Under the pieces are notes generated by a model. The model saw nothing but the letters and a program-made list of their open reading frames with translations, did no database searches and had not been told where the DNA came from. This document shows positions 29,974 through 42,001 of a stretch of 64,000 nt of DNA, piece by piece. The stretch covers positions 12,229,001 to 12,293,000 of the forward strand of contig JASXTE010000016.1 of the NCBI GenBank assembly GCA_030280995.1, written 5' to 3'. The stretch's first letter is position 1, and every line of letters begins with the position of its first letter. Source of the stretch: Hemileia vastatrix. Its lineage: Eukaryota; Basidiomycota; Pucciniomycetes; Pucciniales; Zaghouaniaceae. A program made the position numbers and the translations under genes.

Positions 29974-31074
29974 TATGGTAAGGTAAACTCTTACAGTCGC
30001 CTTGCTGTAAGCAGAATCCGGAGGAGATATGTGGATTTAGCTGAAAACCCTGTCCTTCCAACAAAAATAACAAAATGGGAATTCTAAATCACTAAGCTAA
30101 CCCGTCTACTTGGATCTGATTGTTAAAAAATAATGAAACTCCAAAATATTTATCGCTTATTGAGATTTAAATAAAAGTGGCTGTTGAGAAAAGAAATACT
30201 GATAACAACAATTAAGGTGTACCAGTGAAAGATCTGTAAAGATTGACTTTTATGTTTTTATAATAATTTGAGTTTTTATGAGACAGCAATAATCAAGTCC
30301 CAGTGGTGAAGACCTTTCTAAAGATACCCTGTATGAAGTGTGATTTAAATTGTTGAGTAGTATTTCTAAAATGTTATATATAAAATATAAAGTTATAAGG
30401 GTATTACAATTTATTTTAATTTGTTGAGTAATAAAAAATGAGACCGTGGTGGTTAATGATTAAGCTGTATGATGTCTCCCCCCCCCTCAATTTCGAGTTT
30501 GAGAGGCGCTTAAGTATTCCTAGTCATGTGCCTAAGTTTTACCCTCCAGAGCTCTCCCAGAGTCAATCCGGAGCCCGTACGGAGTCAAAGCGGAGTCCAT
30601 CCGGACTTCCGGACTCAATTAGAACCTTTAAATCTATAATAAAAAATCTAGAAAAATTAAACATGATAGAGCCACTTCCCCTTTACATTCCAAACTAATT
30701 TTCGTAGTCTGCGCAGCTCTAATTACCCCGTGAAAATTCATCAAAGTTAAGTAATTTCTAAAAACGTAAATATTTCTATAAATCTTTAAAATTCTTTTAA
30801 AAATATAAGAAAAATAGTAAAAATTCTGGAAAAATTTCCCAAGGCTCTTGAGTGACTTGACTTGATACTTATAAACTTTTCAGACCGTAAAAATAAGTTT
30901 TCTCCGTAAAACAAATTGATTTCGTGTAGGCATTTGCTTTTAACCAAATTTCTTTATATTTAAAACTCAAATAAATTTAATAAAACCCTTTTATAAAATA
31001 ATAACGCCAATCTTGCATGCTGTAATAAATCCATTTAGGTACTTAGGTGCCATACTAAACTTTAGGCTACCACA
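29974..31074 (-). repeat. El-G 3' LTR
   Basis: 1101 bp, minus strand TGTGGTAGCC...TTACCATA. It pairs with 42020-43151 and is homologous to the El-H LTR (60795-61941). It contains a short GGAGTCCGTAC-type tandem repeat at about 30557-30616 (about four units). Its sequence is unrelated to the El-D LTR although the internal regions are sisters. Confidence 0.9.
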
Positions 31075-31087
31075 TCCTCCCTCCAAT
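31075..31087 (-). other. El-G polypurine tract
   Basis: Minus strand ATTGGAGGGAGGA, identical to that of El-D, immediately before the 3' LTR. Confidence 0.85.
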
Positions 31088-31197
31088 TGAGAATGTCCCC
31101 ATTCTTAAAACTTTGCATAAGTGGTCGAACACAATATTCATCTTTAACCTTCAACCACCATCTTCTTTAATCAAATTTAAAGTTCATCTTCATCAAT

Positions 31198-31890
31198 ATG
31201 TCTTTCAAAGAACTTGTTGCTCCATGTGAACTCTGTGCTTGATACCAGGTACCTTGTTTAATGTCCAACCCTAATCTTCCTGGCAGGACAGCTTGTGACT
31301 TATGCTGTGTGAAAAAAGTCAAATGTAACCGGCCAATAGTTCCTTCTAAAAAAAAAGTATATTTAGGACCAGCAGCTCTCCCTGATCCCTCAACTTCTAA
31401 AAAACGATCAAAAATTCCTGTCTTCTTAAAACGAATAAGATCAAAAACAGCTTCAAAAGTTCAATCTTCATCAGCGGATCCCAGCCTAATTTTGCCTTCA
31501 CAAGATCCTAATCCTATAACGCCAGTGCCCCCAACCAACTTTGCTGAGACTATGTTTCCTGGCTCTAAATGTAAGACCCTATTATCTTACAAAAAAAAAA
31601 TTTTTAATCAAAATTGACTAAACCTATGACTTAATAACATATTTGAGCTTCTAGCTGTCGAAATAACCAACACTGATGATGTTGGTAGAGTGAAGACGGA
31701 CTATATCAATCATTATCCAAATTTTCATCGCTATCTTTTTCTTGACTTTACTAATGAGTTGAAACGAAAAATGCTGGCCTATTTTCAAGAAACTCCAGCT
31801 AATAACCATGAAGACCTCATGAAAAGAAGAATTTTAATGCAAAGCTTTGATAATGATGTTGAACAATTTCAAAGAAATTATCTTTTCTAA
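31198..31890 (+). pseudogene. Antisense accessory gene 1 of El-G: six-Cys cluster protein
   Basis: ATG 31198 starts MSFKELVAPCELCA, then an in-frame TGA (31240-31242), then continues to ACDLCCVKKVKCNRP. Ignoring the stop, the cysteines follow CX2CX6C, 12 residues, CX2CX6C. An internal ATG at 31261 lies after the stop but skips the first half-cluster. A linker rich in Ser/Pro/Lys leads to an intron (31571-31654: GTAAGA...TTCTAG). The in-phase exon 2 encodes a helical segment with LAYFQETP and ends QFQRNYLF at 31890. It is homologous to the El-D gene and the second El-G gene. Only one nonsense change is seen. Confidence 0.68.
31571..31654 (+). other. Intron in El-G antisense gene 1
   Basis: 84 bases, GTAAGA donor and CTTCTAG acceptor. 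Splicing keeps the frame open from 31261 to 31890. An alternative acceptor at 31647 would break the frame. Confidence 0.75.
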
Positions 31891-32472
31891 CAGTATAACT
31901 TGATAAAATTTTGTTTTTGCTTGGTCTTCTTTAACTTTCAACATAAATGTTGTTTTCTTTCTTCTCTGGCTTAACATAAAATAATAAATAATAAATCTTG
32001 TGATGATTCCACTACTGAGAGCAAGGTTTGAATCCCTTTAGACTCCCATATACCAGTCTTCCTTCTTGTCACAGCATTGAGAGAGTGGATCTTCCTATGA
32101 GCCGAATACTCCTGATTCCAACCTCATAGGGCCCCCCACTGAGCCGAATTCTATGATTCCAATCTTGTCATAAGGTCCTCCAAGCTTCACACCAAAAATG
32201 GCCTAACACTGAGGCACTAAAAAAAAATCATTCCCTAAAATCCAACTACCATCCTAACTTCTGATTCCTTCATCACAATTTTCAAACTTTGCTATACAGC
32301 AAACCCATAAAATACTTTTTCCAGGCTTCCAATAATAATATTAACTTTAGACCATGTTAAAGCGCCACAAATTTCACCTAATTAGCCATTATGCTTCCCT
32401 TAGCATCATCACCACCTAAAATTTTAACCTCCTAAAGCTTATCAGCACCCAATTCAAGAAATAATTGAATAA
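31891..32472. other. El-G spacer between antisense gene 1 and hairpin array
   Basis: No gene seen. The stretch from about 32000 to 32470 is nearly the same as El-H 62115-62615, including GAGCCGAATTC and GAGCCGAATACTCC repeats, so it is conserved between elements despite lacking an open frame. Confidence 0.6.
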
Positions 32473-32942
32473 CTAGTTTAGAGTCTTAGTGGACAGTGAT
32501 AAATTAAAAGATTGAATTGAGTCATCCAAACAAGATTGACATTCTAGTTTAAAGTCTTGGTGGACCAAACATATAATTGATTTCCAGTTTATGGTCTTGG
32601 TGGACCAAAGATTGTTTAGGTGCATAAATAACTTGATATATTCCTAAATAAGGCCTAGGCTTGACCAAAGATTGAATAAATTTGATAATCCAGTTTAATT
32701 TCATAGTGGACCAAACATTTGATCGACAAGTAATCCAGTATAAGGTCATAGTGGACCAATGAATGTTGAATTATCCTGCAGATATTAATTTTCCAGTTTA
32801 AAGTCATAGTGGACTAAACAATGAATGAACTACCAGTTTAAAGTCATGGTGGACCAAACATTTGATCGATAAGAAATCCAGTTTAAGGTCATGGTGGACC
32901 CAACAGCTTGATAACAGTCCAGTTTAAGGTCTTGGTGGACCT
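32473..32942 (+). repeat. CAGTTTA hairpin array, El-G
   Basis: Nine copies at about 32473, 32542, 32584, 32691, 32736, 32794, 32832, 32879 and 32920. Stems vary in step: AGTC/GACT, AGGTC/GACCT and GGTC/GACC, with loops TTGGTG, ATAGTG or ATGGTG. The array ends about 90 bases before antisense gene 2. Confidence 0.87.
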
Positions 32943-33034
32943 AACAACTTCTCTATCCTTGAACCCAGATTTTGCCACCAGCTTTCTTCATCCTAGTTTC
33001 AAGTTTTCTTCTTCAAAAAAAATCTCCTAACAAG

Positions 33035-34026
33035 ATGAAACCTTCTGACTTCATTGCTTCAGCTGATCAATCTTGAAAATACTGTGCTTTCACCCATAGG
33101 GAATGTATCTTCACTTTCAACTGGAAAAAGCACACTTATAACAGGGCCTGTTTATCCTGTTATGAGAAGAAAAGAAAATGTTCTGGCTTGAATTGTGGTT
33201 CTTTCCCCATTACTGCTACTAGCTTCACCTCCTTCTGCAAACCTCCTCCTTCTTCTTCACCTTCTACTCCACCCCCTATTCAATCAACCTCTAGAGATCC
33301 CATCCCTTTTTCTCCATCAGCCTATTTAAATCTTTCATCATCACCTAATCCTCTGGGTCCTTCTCTCCAATCTAGACTTGCTGCTACTCCCCCAAGAACT
33401 CTTGCTGCTCCCAGGGCCATTCTTCAACCTTCTAACAATTCTTCTCCTACTTCCAACATCTTGAAGCACAAAAGGTCCTATAATAGCCAGCAATCTTCAT
33501 CTTCTCTTGTTTCATCCAAAAAGCCCAGAACATCTACTTCAAACACCAAATACAACACCAGTCCTCCTCATCTATCAAAAATAAAAAATCCCACTCCATT
33601 ACCAAGTAAGCCGTTTATCTATGATCATGATAGTGTTGACACAGGTTAGTTGTCTCTTTTATTTTCTTAATCTTCAGGTTTTAATTTGCTGATATTTTAA
33701 TTTGATAAGCGTCCACCAGTTCTCCAATTTCATATTCAGCTTATGAACTACCAGAACCTTATCCAAGCTTCCCTAGAGTTCCGATTCACCTAGTGTCTGA
33801 AAAGCTCTTTGCTAATTTTAATAACCTTATCGCTTATTTCCAACAAAACCCGCCCTCTGATAGATCAGAATCTTGGATGAGAGAGCAACTGTTAAGAGAC
33901 CTTTTCAAAATAGCCAACTGGCTTCAACACTATCGTGACCGTGAAATAAGATTCGAATCCCAGGAAATCGATCAAGGTCCTTCTAAATTTTCTAATTTTG
34001 ATTCTTCAAAAGATAACAACCCTTGA
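33035..34026 (+). pseudogene. Antisense accessory gene 2 of El-G: six-Cys cluster protein
   Basis: ATG 33035 (MKPSDFIASADQS), then TGA at 33074 exactly where the El-D gene has its first cluster Cys. Counting that position, the pattern is CX2CX6C, 14 residues, CX2CX6C, with YNRACLSCYEKKRKC matching YNRACDSCYSKKKRC of El-D. A Ser/Pro-rich linker (to 33644), an intron (33645-33739) and a C-terminal helical exon follow (YELPEPYPSF, then LIAYFQQNPPSDRSESWMRE and FKIANWLQHYRD), ending at 34026. It shares the YFQ..P signature with gene 1. The function is unknown; DNA binding is inference from the cluster. Confidence 0.72.
33645..33739 (+). other. Intron in El-G antisense gene 2
   Basis: 95 bases, donor GTTAGT, branch-like TTGCTGATAT near 33687, acceptor CATATTCAG. 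The exons join in frame (GAC ACA G/CT TAT GAA). Confidence 0.82.
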
Positions 34027-34063
34027 TGGTGTTCTTCCTGGTATGTAGCTTTCTTGAATAATG

Positions 34064-34280
34064 TTTGAAAAATAAAAAATATAAACATCTAAACTACCTA
34101 AAACTAAAATACCTTTTATTTTTTATTTTTATTATTTTTTATTTTATTTTTATTTTTTTATTTTATTTTTATTTTTATATTTTTATTTTTATTTTTTATT
34201 TTTTATTTTTTTATATTTTTATTTTTTTATTTTTATTTTTTTTATTATTTATTTTTTTATTATTAAAAAAAGATAGTTTT
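34064..34280. repeat. Low-complexity T/A tract
   Basis: ATTTT/TTTTA-type repeats over about 200 bp. El-H has a similar tract at 63395-63600. The apparent 78-codon Phe/Ile frame here is a product of composition. Confidence 0.9.
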
Positions 34281-34431
34281 GAAATAAAAGTTAAAATTTA
34301 ATTTTTAAAGAAAGATAAACGAATGTGAAAAGAAAGATAAATAAAGTAATAATTTTTTTTTTTTTTTTAAAAAATAAAATTTTAAAAGATGCCCCCCGGC
34401 CATTTGATGAGCTGTACCCTCGACATCATAC

Positions 34432-34588
34432 CCACATCCAAGTGCAACTTGATGTGGTTACACAATTTTGAGAAATTGAAAAGAAAATAAAATAAATGAA
34501 AGTTTTTAGAAGATAATTTTTATAATGATGATCACTGGGTGGGCTCCCTCCAATTTATAAAAATGATTAGAGACCACCAGTGAGCATC
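34432..34588 (+). repeat. Hairpin families 3 and 4, El-G copies
   Basis: Family 3 at 34432-34457 (CCACATC-C-AAG / CTTGATGTGG) and family 4 at 34530-34588 (GATCACTGGGTGG / CCACCAGTGAGCATC). Same order and orientation as in El-D (13474-13927). Confidence 0.75.
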
Positions 34589-34805
34589 ACCTTTACAATA
34601 ATTCATAATATATATTAAAGAAAAGAAATCACAATCTAACATAAAAAAATCAAAAACAAAATAAAATAAAAAGAATCTTGAATCCGGCGTTGAGAGCGGT
34701 GTCTCTTGATTCGTTCCAGTTTATAGTCTTAGTGGACTTCCTATAATTAAAAGACAAAGCCAGGATTCAACTAGAAACAGGGAAAATTTTGAAAACAAAC
34801 ATTAT

Positions 34806-34846
34806 GGGGTAATTGTGTATAGAGCAGCCACCCCATCAATTACCCC
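34806..34846 (+). repeat. Hairpin family 2, El-G copy
   Basis: Stem GGGGTAATTG / CAATTACCCC, loop TGTATAGAGCAGCCACCCCAT. Preceded at about 34716 by a CAGTTTA-family copy, as in El-D. Confidence 0.8.
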
Positions 34847-35103
34847 CACACTTGCCAATATTAAATTAAGAAGGTTCCCCTGTGAACACTTCTTCCAATA
34901 AATTTTAAAAATTTTCCAACACTATCTTCAGCCATATTTTAAGAATTTCAAGTTTTTTGAAAATTTCAAAGAAGGTCTTCTTGAATTTCGTTAAGTTTCA
35001 TCATAGTTTTGTTGCCCATATGCAGTGTAACGACAGTAAAGTATTTTGATAAAAAGAAGATAGTTTATCCTCGTTGCGGAGGTTGATAAGATTTTTATAA
35101 ACA

Positions 35104-37254
35104 TCATATTTTATCCTCATTGCGGAGATCTACTTTGGCACTCCTGGTGCCTCTAGGATAGAACCGTTTCACTTGATCGGCCGCTACCCTCTTCTTAAAT
35201 ACTACTCCATCCAACTCTTCTAACTCATATGAACCGCCGGAAACTTGCTCCTTAATTTTATACGGTCCATTCCACCTATCTGCAAAAATCTTTCCCCATT
35301 GACTCTCTAGACTTCTATTATACACCAGGACCATATCACCTGGGTTCAAAGGTTTCCTTAATCAATGTGCCAACCGCTCATCCCAATATCTGACTGATTG
35401 ATTTCGGATCTTCATCATCCGCAAATATGCCTTTTCTAAATATTCTTCTTTCTTTTCTAGCTGCATCATTCTTGCACACAATAATTCTTCAGTAGTTTTG
35501 ACCGTGTCCCAGTCAACTCCAAGATATGATTCAGCTTCTAAATCAACCGGTAAAACTGCTTTCTGTCCAAAAACAAGTTCATAAGGTGAAAATCCGGCCG
35601 TCCTTTTGGCAGTGATTTGATCAGTAAATAAAACTAAAGGTAAATAGTGCCTCCACTTTTTGGCACTTGTCCCACGCATTTTAACTAAAGCATCCTTAAT
35701 AACTTGATGCCCTCTTTCAACCATGCCTTCAGCTTCAGGATAATATGGGGTTGCTACCCTAACCTTTGATCCAACTTTCAATATGGCCTCTTTAAACTCT
35801 GTCCCAAATTCAGGACCTCCATCTACCGTTACCAACTTCATCACCCCATACCTATATACCCAATTATTCAAAAAAAATTCTGCCACATTTTTAGCAGTTA
35901 AATTAATAAGAGGCGCTCCCTCTACCCAACCAGATAAATCATCTCTGGCCACAATTAAATATTTATACCGTCCCTCTTTTATATGAATGGCATCTAAACT
36001 AACTCTCCCAAAGAGCGTATATTCACCGGTCGCGCGTCCAGGTTCTTTTGGCCTTAAATAACTTTGTCTTTGACATTCTTTGCATGACTGAACCCACTGT
36101 TTAACAGCCATCTTCATGCCCGGCCACCAGAATCGATCAGAAATTCTTCTAAACGTTTCTCCAACGCCTCTATGCCTGAGATCTTCATGCAGTGATTTCA
36201 AAACTAATTCTTGCCCCTTCTGTTGAGTTATAACTACTTGAGGATTTGGATACCTCCTCCTCATTAAACATTGACCAGATAGGTAAAACGTAGTTGACTT
36301 CCTCTTGATAGCCACCCATTCATCATCTTCACAATCTTCTGGCCTCTCTAAACTCAACAAATATTTGACTAACAAAAAATAAAAGCCAGTCTGACCCCAG
36401 ACTTCATCTTGAAAATAGATTAATATAACATCAATAGGGACTTCTCTATCACCAATATCACCTGCACATGAATGAGCCAATAATCGTTGACCCCTAAATA
36501 AATCTTTAATCGAGCTATGTCTTTGTTTTTCTTCTGAACCTTTGGATCCTTCGTAAACCGTATTTGAAAATACCTCTTTCTCTTTATCCACCCTTTTATT
36601 TAAATTCTCTAATTCTCCAACATATACACCATTCCTTAATTTACTACTATCCCACACTACCAATCCATCTTCCTCTACATACACCACATCTTCTTCTACC
36701 TCCTTTCTACCAAATTTATCTACACCTTTTCCAACACCTTTTTTAACATAAAAACTATTTTCCAGTTTATCCTCTTGGTGGAGGTCATCATCACCATAAT
36801 CTAAACACAATAGTCCTGCCAGTTTAACCTCATGGGGGAGGTATGGAAAGTCTTCAGCTCCTTTAGTTCTGGCTTTGATAATAGGTATATCTTCATCGAA
36901 CTCTTCTGAGTCTGAATCTTCTTCAGTGGGTGGTCTCCTTGATAAACCATCTGGCATAGTAAAAGTTTTGCCAGGCTTATGAACTAAATCAAACGAAAAA
37001 TGTTGAATAAAAGCTACCCATCTCGTCATGAGTGCGTTCGGTAAACTTGGGGAATTAATCATCTGGATTAACGATTTCACATCCACTTGCAACTCAAAAC
37101 GTTGCCCCCACAAAATATGCTGAAGTTTCTTCAGTATTTTTGCCACACCACATAATTCCAATTTTGGTTGAGAATATCTTGATTCGACCTCAGTAAATAC
37201 TACAGATTCATACCTAACTGGCCTGATGTAACCAGCTTTATCCATCTGAGACAA
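35104..37254 (-). pseudogene. El-G RNase H end, spacer and integrase
   Basis: A minus-strand frame of 630 codons (37254-35362), then, after one stop, 35349-35104 in the same frame. The RNase H end (FTMPDGLSRRPPTEED) leads to an acidic spacer with LPHEVKLAG and LHQEDKLENS (CAGTTTA motif copies). The integrase HHCC follows (HEDLRHRGVGETFRRISDRF, SCKECQRQSYL), with the core carrying SLDAIHIKEG, VTVDGGPEFG and YPEAEGMVERGHQ, all catalytic residues present. The tail RGTRSAKVDLRNEDKI again overlaps the hairpin motif at 35106. No chromodomain. Confidence 0.9.
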
Positions 37255-38261
37255 ACCGCCCCAGCTGCAACCTGACTTGAATCAACTGCTAAATAAATTC
37301 TACCAGCATCTTTTCCATAATCCAACTTGTGCAGGACTAAATCCTTCCCCACAACCTCCTTCAACTTCACAAACGCCTTCTCACACTCTTCATCCCACTC
37401 CCAGTCTGCATCCTTTCTCTTTAACCGTCTCAATGGAGCTGCCAATGAAGAAAAGTCCTTAATAAACATTCAAACATATACGCAAAGGCCTAAAAACCCT
37501 CTAACTTCGGTCGTATTCTTGGGTCTTGGCCAGGACTGAATTTTGTTAACTTTCTTCTTGGACATAATCCTACCCTCTCTACATACCACATGGCCTAATA
37601 TTTCTAAGGCTGGCACACAACATGAAAATTTTGAACCTGAAATAGTTAAACCAGCCTCTTCAATTCGAAACAAGATTCTTTCTAAAGTAATTGCAAACTC
37701 CCAAATCAATTTGCGTATAGGGGGATTCTCTTCCAACACCTGGTTATCATAGTTGGTTGTTGGTCCCTTAATTCCTCCATCATCTATAAAGATTCCAGCA
37801 TATTGTGGAATTTCATCTTGAAGGATCCAAGCCATCTGAGCTTGATAAACTGCAACCAAATTTGTTGCTCCTTGAGGTAATCTTGTTAACTGTAAACGTC
37901 CTAGTGGTGTATCAAATGTAGTGAGAGGCCTTGAGTCCAGATGTAACTCTCTCTCATCATATCCACCCATAATATCTCCCAAACCATAACACTCTCTCCC
38001 TGCAAATGCTTCAACAAACTCCTCAGCACTAGGTGGTATCCCAGCATCCTTTATTGTAACCCTATTTAATTCCCTAAGATCATGAACAACTCTAAGCTTT
38101 CCATTCGGTTTCTTGATACAAAATACCGGACTAGAATAACTTGACGTTGATTGCTCATACAGTCCAGTGCGTATCCGTTCTCTGACAACTTTGATATAAG
38201 CTTCTTTTAATGCAGCCAGAATAGGAATCGGTTTCTGCTGCCACGGTTCATGAAATACCAC
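37200..38261 (-). pseudogene. El-G reverse transcriptase and RNase H start
   Basis: From 38261 the RT fingers (FCIKKPNGKLRVVHDLREL), the palm (RLPQGATNLVAVYQ) and catalytic FIDDGG (about 37775-37792). An in-frame stop lies near 37469. The RNase H start RIYLAVDSSQVAAGAV is followed by a frameshift near 37250. A stop at about 38270 separates it from the spacer. Few lesions, so El-G is only moderately old. Confidence 0.9.
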
Positions 38262-38270
38262 AGGAATCTT

Positions 38271-39290
38271 TTAAGGCTCCCCATAGAAATGCTTCAACAC
38301 ACCCCTCTCCTCTTCTACAAAAGCAATGGCCTTCTCTCGCTTGACCATCACATCCAACAACAACTTCTTCTCTTCTCCAGACAACCAACCATCAGGTCCA
38401 AAATTAACAACACCCAGTCTCTCAAAAGTGATTCTTGACGTCTCAGAAAATTCAGGCGGATTCTTTACCAAGGGACTTTCATAAGGATCTCTTGATAACC
38501 TTGGTCTTCTCAAGGGTGGATTTAATTCAGCAGGTAGCGGTTCATTAATAGGTCGAACTTTATTTGCTACCTTCTTATATTTGGCTGCGTCCACATCTAA
38601 ATAAACTTGAGGTAAAACATTTATATTTGTATCACCATTACATATTTCATCAAATGAATCTTCTTCATCACCAGAATTTGAATAAGAAAAATTAGAAAAA
38701 TATTTTATTTCATTTTTAAATTTTACCCTTTTCTCCTTTCCCTCGTCTAATTTATAAATAGATTTTCCAACACCTTTGCTTCCATTATCCAAGAGTAAAT
38801 CACCCGTAAAGAAAGTTGGCAGTTTAACCTCTTGCTGGAGGACCGGAATTGAATTTTCACAAAAATTATTTTTTTGTGTTTTAATTATACCAAGATTTTT
38901 TATTGGATTTTGATGTGATTTTTGAAGTTTACCCTCTTGCTGGAGGTCCAAAATATAAGGAGATGATTTCAGTTTAACCTCTTGCTGGAGGTCATAAAAC
39001 ATACCCATCCAATTTTTATCCAACGTAATTTGCCCCATTTTGCCTTTTTCACCATTTTTAAATTTAATAGAAAAACAGGGTAAATCCAATAAACATATAG
39101 AAAAGTCCAAAACGTATTTGCACTCCAAAGTAATATTAACAGAAAATAATTGAGAATCCACTTGAATTATCTCCAAGTGAGCTGACCTATTGCAATCCGG
39201 GATCTCATCCTGAGGAGAGATTACAACATTAGAGTGATCAGCCCCTGCTACCCCAAAAAATGAGGGCATCCATCCCTTTCCAACAAACAT
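38271..39290 (-). pseudogene. El-G protease to RT spacer
   Basis: 339 codons with no known domain. Three CAGTTTA motif copies (plus-strand 38819, 38925 and 38970) appear as LQQEVKL, LQQEGKL and LQQEVKL. It ends with RLGVVNFGPDGWLSGEEKKLL leading into RT. Its start overlaps the protease frame by about 40 bases in another frame. Confidence 0.75.
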
Positions 39291-41044
39291 AATTCACCAG
39301 AAGCCGTCCGTTTAATATGCCGCTTCTTGGTGCATACACAACACTGGCACAGAGTAGTAATCCCTGGCTGTGTTTCCCAACCTTCATCTCCAGGAGGCGC
39401 TAACCGCATATGTAACCTCCGCATATCTTCACCAGTGATCTCCAAACTAATCCCCATGCCAGCTTGATACCCTATCCTGGCCTCAAAATCCATCAAAAAA
39501 GGACCACCAAGAACAGTTTTGACTGCTCCTCTGGCCACATAAAAGTGAGCCTTACCAACAGATCCACCAATGCCTAACCTGACATGCTCAGCTGTACCCA
39601 TCAGCTCGGTTGCATGCCCTCCAATGCCTCTGAGGTTTCCCCCAGTTCCACTTTTAATTGGCAAGCCTATACTCGTCGCTTGCTCCAATGAAATTAAATT
39701 AATTTGAGACCCTGAATCGACCAAGGCCTTTACTTCTTTACCATTAAGAGTTACCACCAGGTAACCCAGGGGAGCGGAAAAATGTGTATCTACATCTTCC
39801 CCAAATTTTTCAGCATTTTCACAAATATATTCCACCTCTCCAATGGAAACCCGACGCCTCGTCAAATGCTTCTTTTGCTTTTCAGCAAGCGCCGGACTAA
39901 TCGTAAATAACTCCCCCAAAGATAAGGGAATCTGCAGTTGATTCACCCTATTCAAAACTGCGTCCATCACATTAGCTTGACCAGAAACTACTGGCCGCTC
40001 ATACTGGACCTTTGATTTAACAACCTTGGCCCTGGGTACCTCTTGAGGTCCAACCGAGCCATCTTCACCTCCCATAATAACATCTTCACTTTCTATAACC
40101 CTAAATCCGTCACCAGCTTCTTGCACTAATCCTGATCCATTGCTAGTCCTTCTTACACCCTCCATTGGGATGGGACCGCTAAAACTTGGTCTGGGTAGAG
40201 ACACCAACGGTACGTCCTCCTCAGAATCCGAGTCATCCTCTGGCATAGGCTCACCATTTAAATCAAACTTGCCATAACTAGGGGGCCCCATATCAGCAAT
40301 CCCCTTCTTCATTTTATATAATTTGTCCTTACAGTAAGGGTTCAATTTGTTGGCGGCAGTTTGAGCACTAGAATTTTTGTTCTTAGAGTAAGGGTTCACT
40401 TTGTTATTCACCTTTCTAGGATTAGCCCTCAATTGGCTCTGAATTCTACTCTTCGCCTTAGTAGCAGCATTAACATCGTATTCGCCAGCCATACAGCTAC
40501 CCTCCACCTGGGCAACCGTTGCCAGCTCTAAACCACCAAAAGAAGTAGAAAATGTGGCTTTACTGACCTCTTTCTCTTTGCCTTTGTCAGCTTTTCCACC
40601 ATTACCATTACCATTTTTGCCACCCTTGGCGTTAACATCTTCATCCGTCACCTCTTCAAATCTGGCTCTCCTTTCAGCCGTTAAACTTCTTCTGACCAAA
40701 TCAGAAGGAGACTGTCCATCACTGGGCTTGATGAACGAACCATCAGGAAATTTATAAACTTTACCATCAAATAAAACTCGCCCAGCATCCATATCCTTAT
40801 CAAGAGCAAAAACATACTGTTGCTCTGTGCCCCCTCCTATTACAATAGGAGCACACCTTTGGCTCATCATAGCCACCTCTATAACTACTACCACCATTCC
40901 CACCATTTCTCCCATTGCCTGGGAAGCGGTTACCATTATTATTGCCATTATAATTTTGACGTTCATAACCTCTGGACTGATAAGAAGTCGACATCGAAGA
41001 AGAAGCGATTGGGGCCTTGTTAGCCTTCTGGGTTTCTTGAACAA
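39248..41044 (-). pseudogene. El-G gag linker and retropepsin
   Basis: A low-complexity linker (DSDSEEDVPLVSLPRP), then the retropepsin motif ALVDSGSQINLIS (about 39700-39740) and VLGGPFLMDFEARIGYQ. The zinc knuckle CSYCNRRGHRATVC (about 40815-40860) lies in the upstream frame, so a frameshift occurs near 40800-40860. El-D has this part as one frame. Confidence 0.87.
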
Positions 41045-41843
41045 ATATTTTTAACTGTTTAGTTAAATTGGCCAAATGATCGACCATCTTATTATCTACA
41101 TTGCCCTCAACTTTAGCAGCAGGTAATCCCATTTGTGCCTTCTTGGCCTCCTGGGCTTTGACCATAATATCATTGTTTTCGGCCAAAACTTCGCTAACCT
41201 TGCTAACATATTGAGTGCAGGACTCTTGATATTTGTCCAATGCTAACAACTTGAGATGTGCCTGAATGTTCTCTTTGATAACCTCCAGAGCTGGCAGTTT
41301 CTGCTCACCATTAGGCAGTTCCTTCATCAAATCTTTTCTTGAAAGATCCTTCAAGACGTCCATTCAAATATCCCTACTGCATGCTGTCCAAAACAAATCT
41401 TTTGCTTGATTCTCATGCACTAACTCATCCACCAATATGAGATATTCCACCACTTCATCAAACTGAACACAGAGCTTTTTGAAGTCAGCCATAGAAGAAA
41501 CTCCACCTTTTGCTTGCCAGTCTCCAACAATTTTATTGAGATCCATCATAGTAAACCTAACACCCCATCTATCAACCATAACTTTAGAAAGCTTAACCCA
41601 ATCCTTGTCCTTGAATGCCTGCATAGCAATAACCTCTTTTTCCACCTCCCTATCAGCAATAAAAAACCTCACTTGCTTCACCATATCCACATGAGAAGCA
41701 CCATCAACAGCAGCAGCAGCTTCATACCTGCTAATGAACCATTTAACCTCCTCCCCATCAAACTTTGGGCCATCCCATGAAACAATTCTAACTGAGGGAG
41801 TAAGAGGGTTAGAAGATCCAGAAGCAACGGCAGAAGAAGACAT
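40860..41843 (-). pseudogene. El-G gag capsid and nucleocapsid
   Basis: Start at 41843 (MSSSAVASGSS). The capsid includes WDGPKFDGEEVKWFISRYE and ADFKKLCVQFDEVVEYLIL. A TGA at about 41361-41366 (CDI to MDV) breaks it where El-D reads Arg. The frame then continues as MDVLKDLSRKDLM to the zinc knuckle. Apart from these lesions it looks complete. Confidence 0.87.
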
Positions 41844-42001
41844 CCCAATAAGTAATGAAAAGCGTTAACAATCGATAAAATAACAAGCCTCTTGCAGGCC
41901 AATAACAAAAATCCAATTAGAGTTCCAGAAAATATGCCTCTTGCAGGCTAAGAATGTTCTTGATCCAAGTAAGTCTTTAAAGAAAGCTAGAGAAATCGAA
42001 C

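Noticed and set aside
34065..34301. 78-codon Phe/Ile frame
   Set aside because: A product of a TTTTA/ATTTT low-complexity tract.
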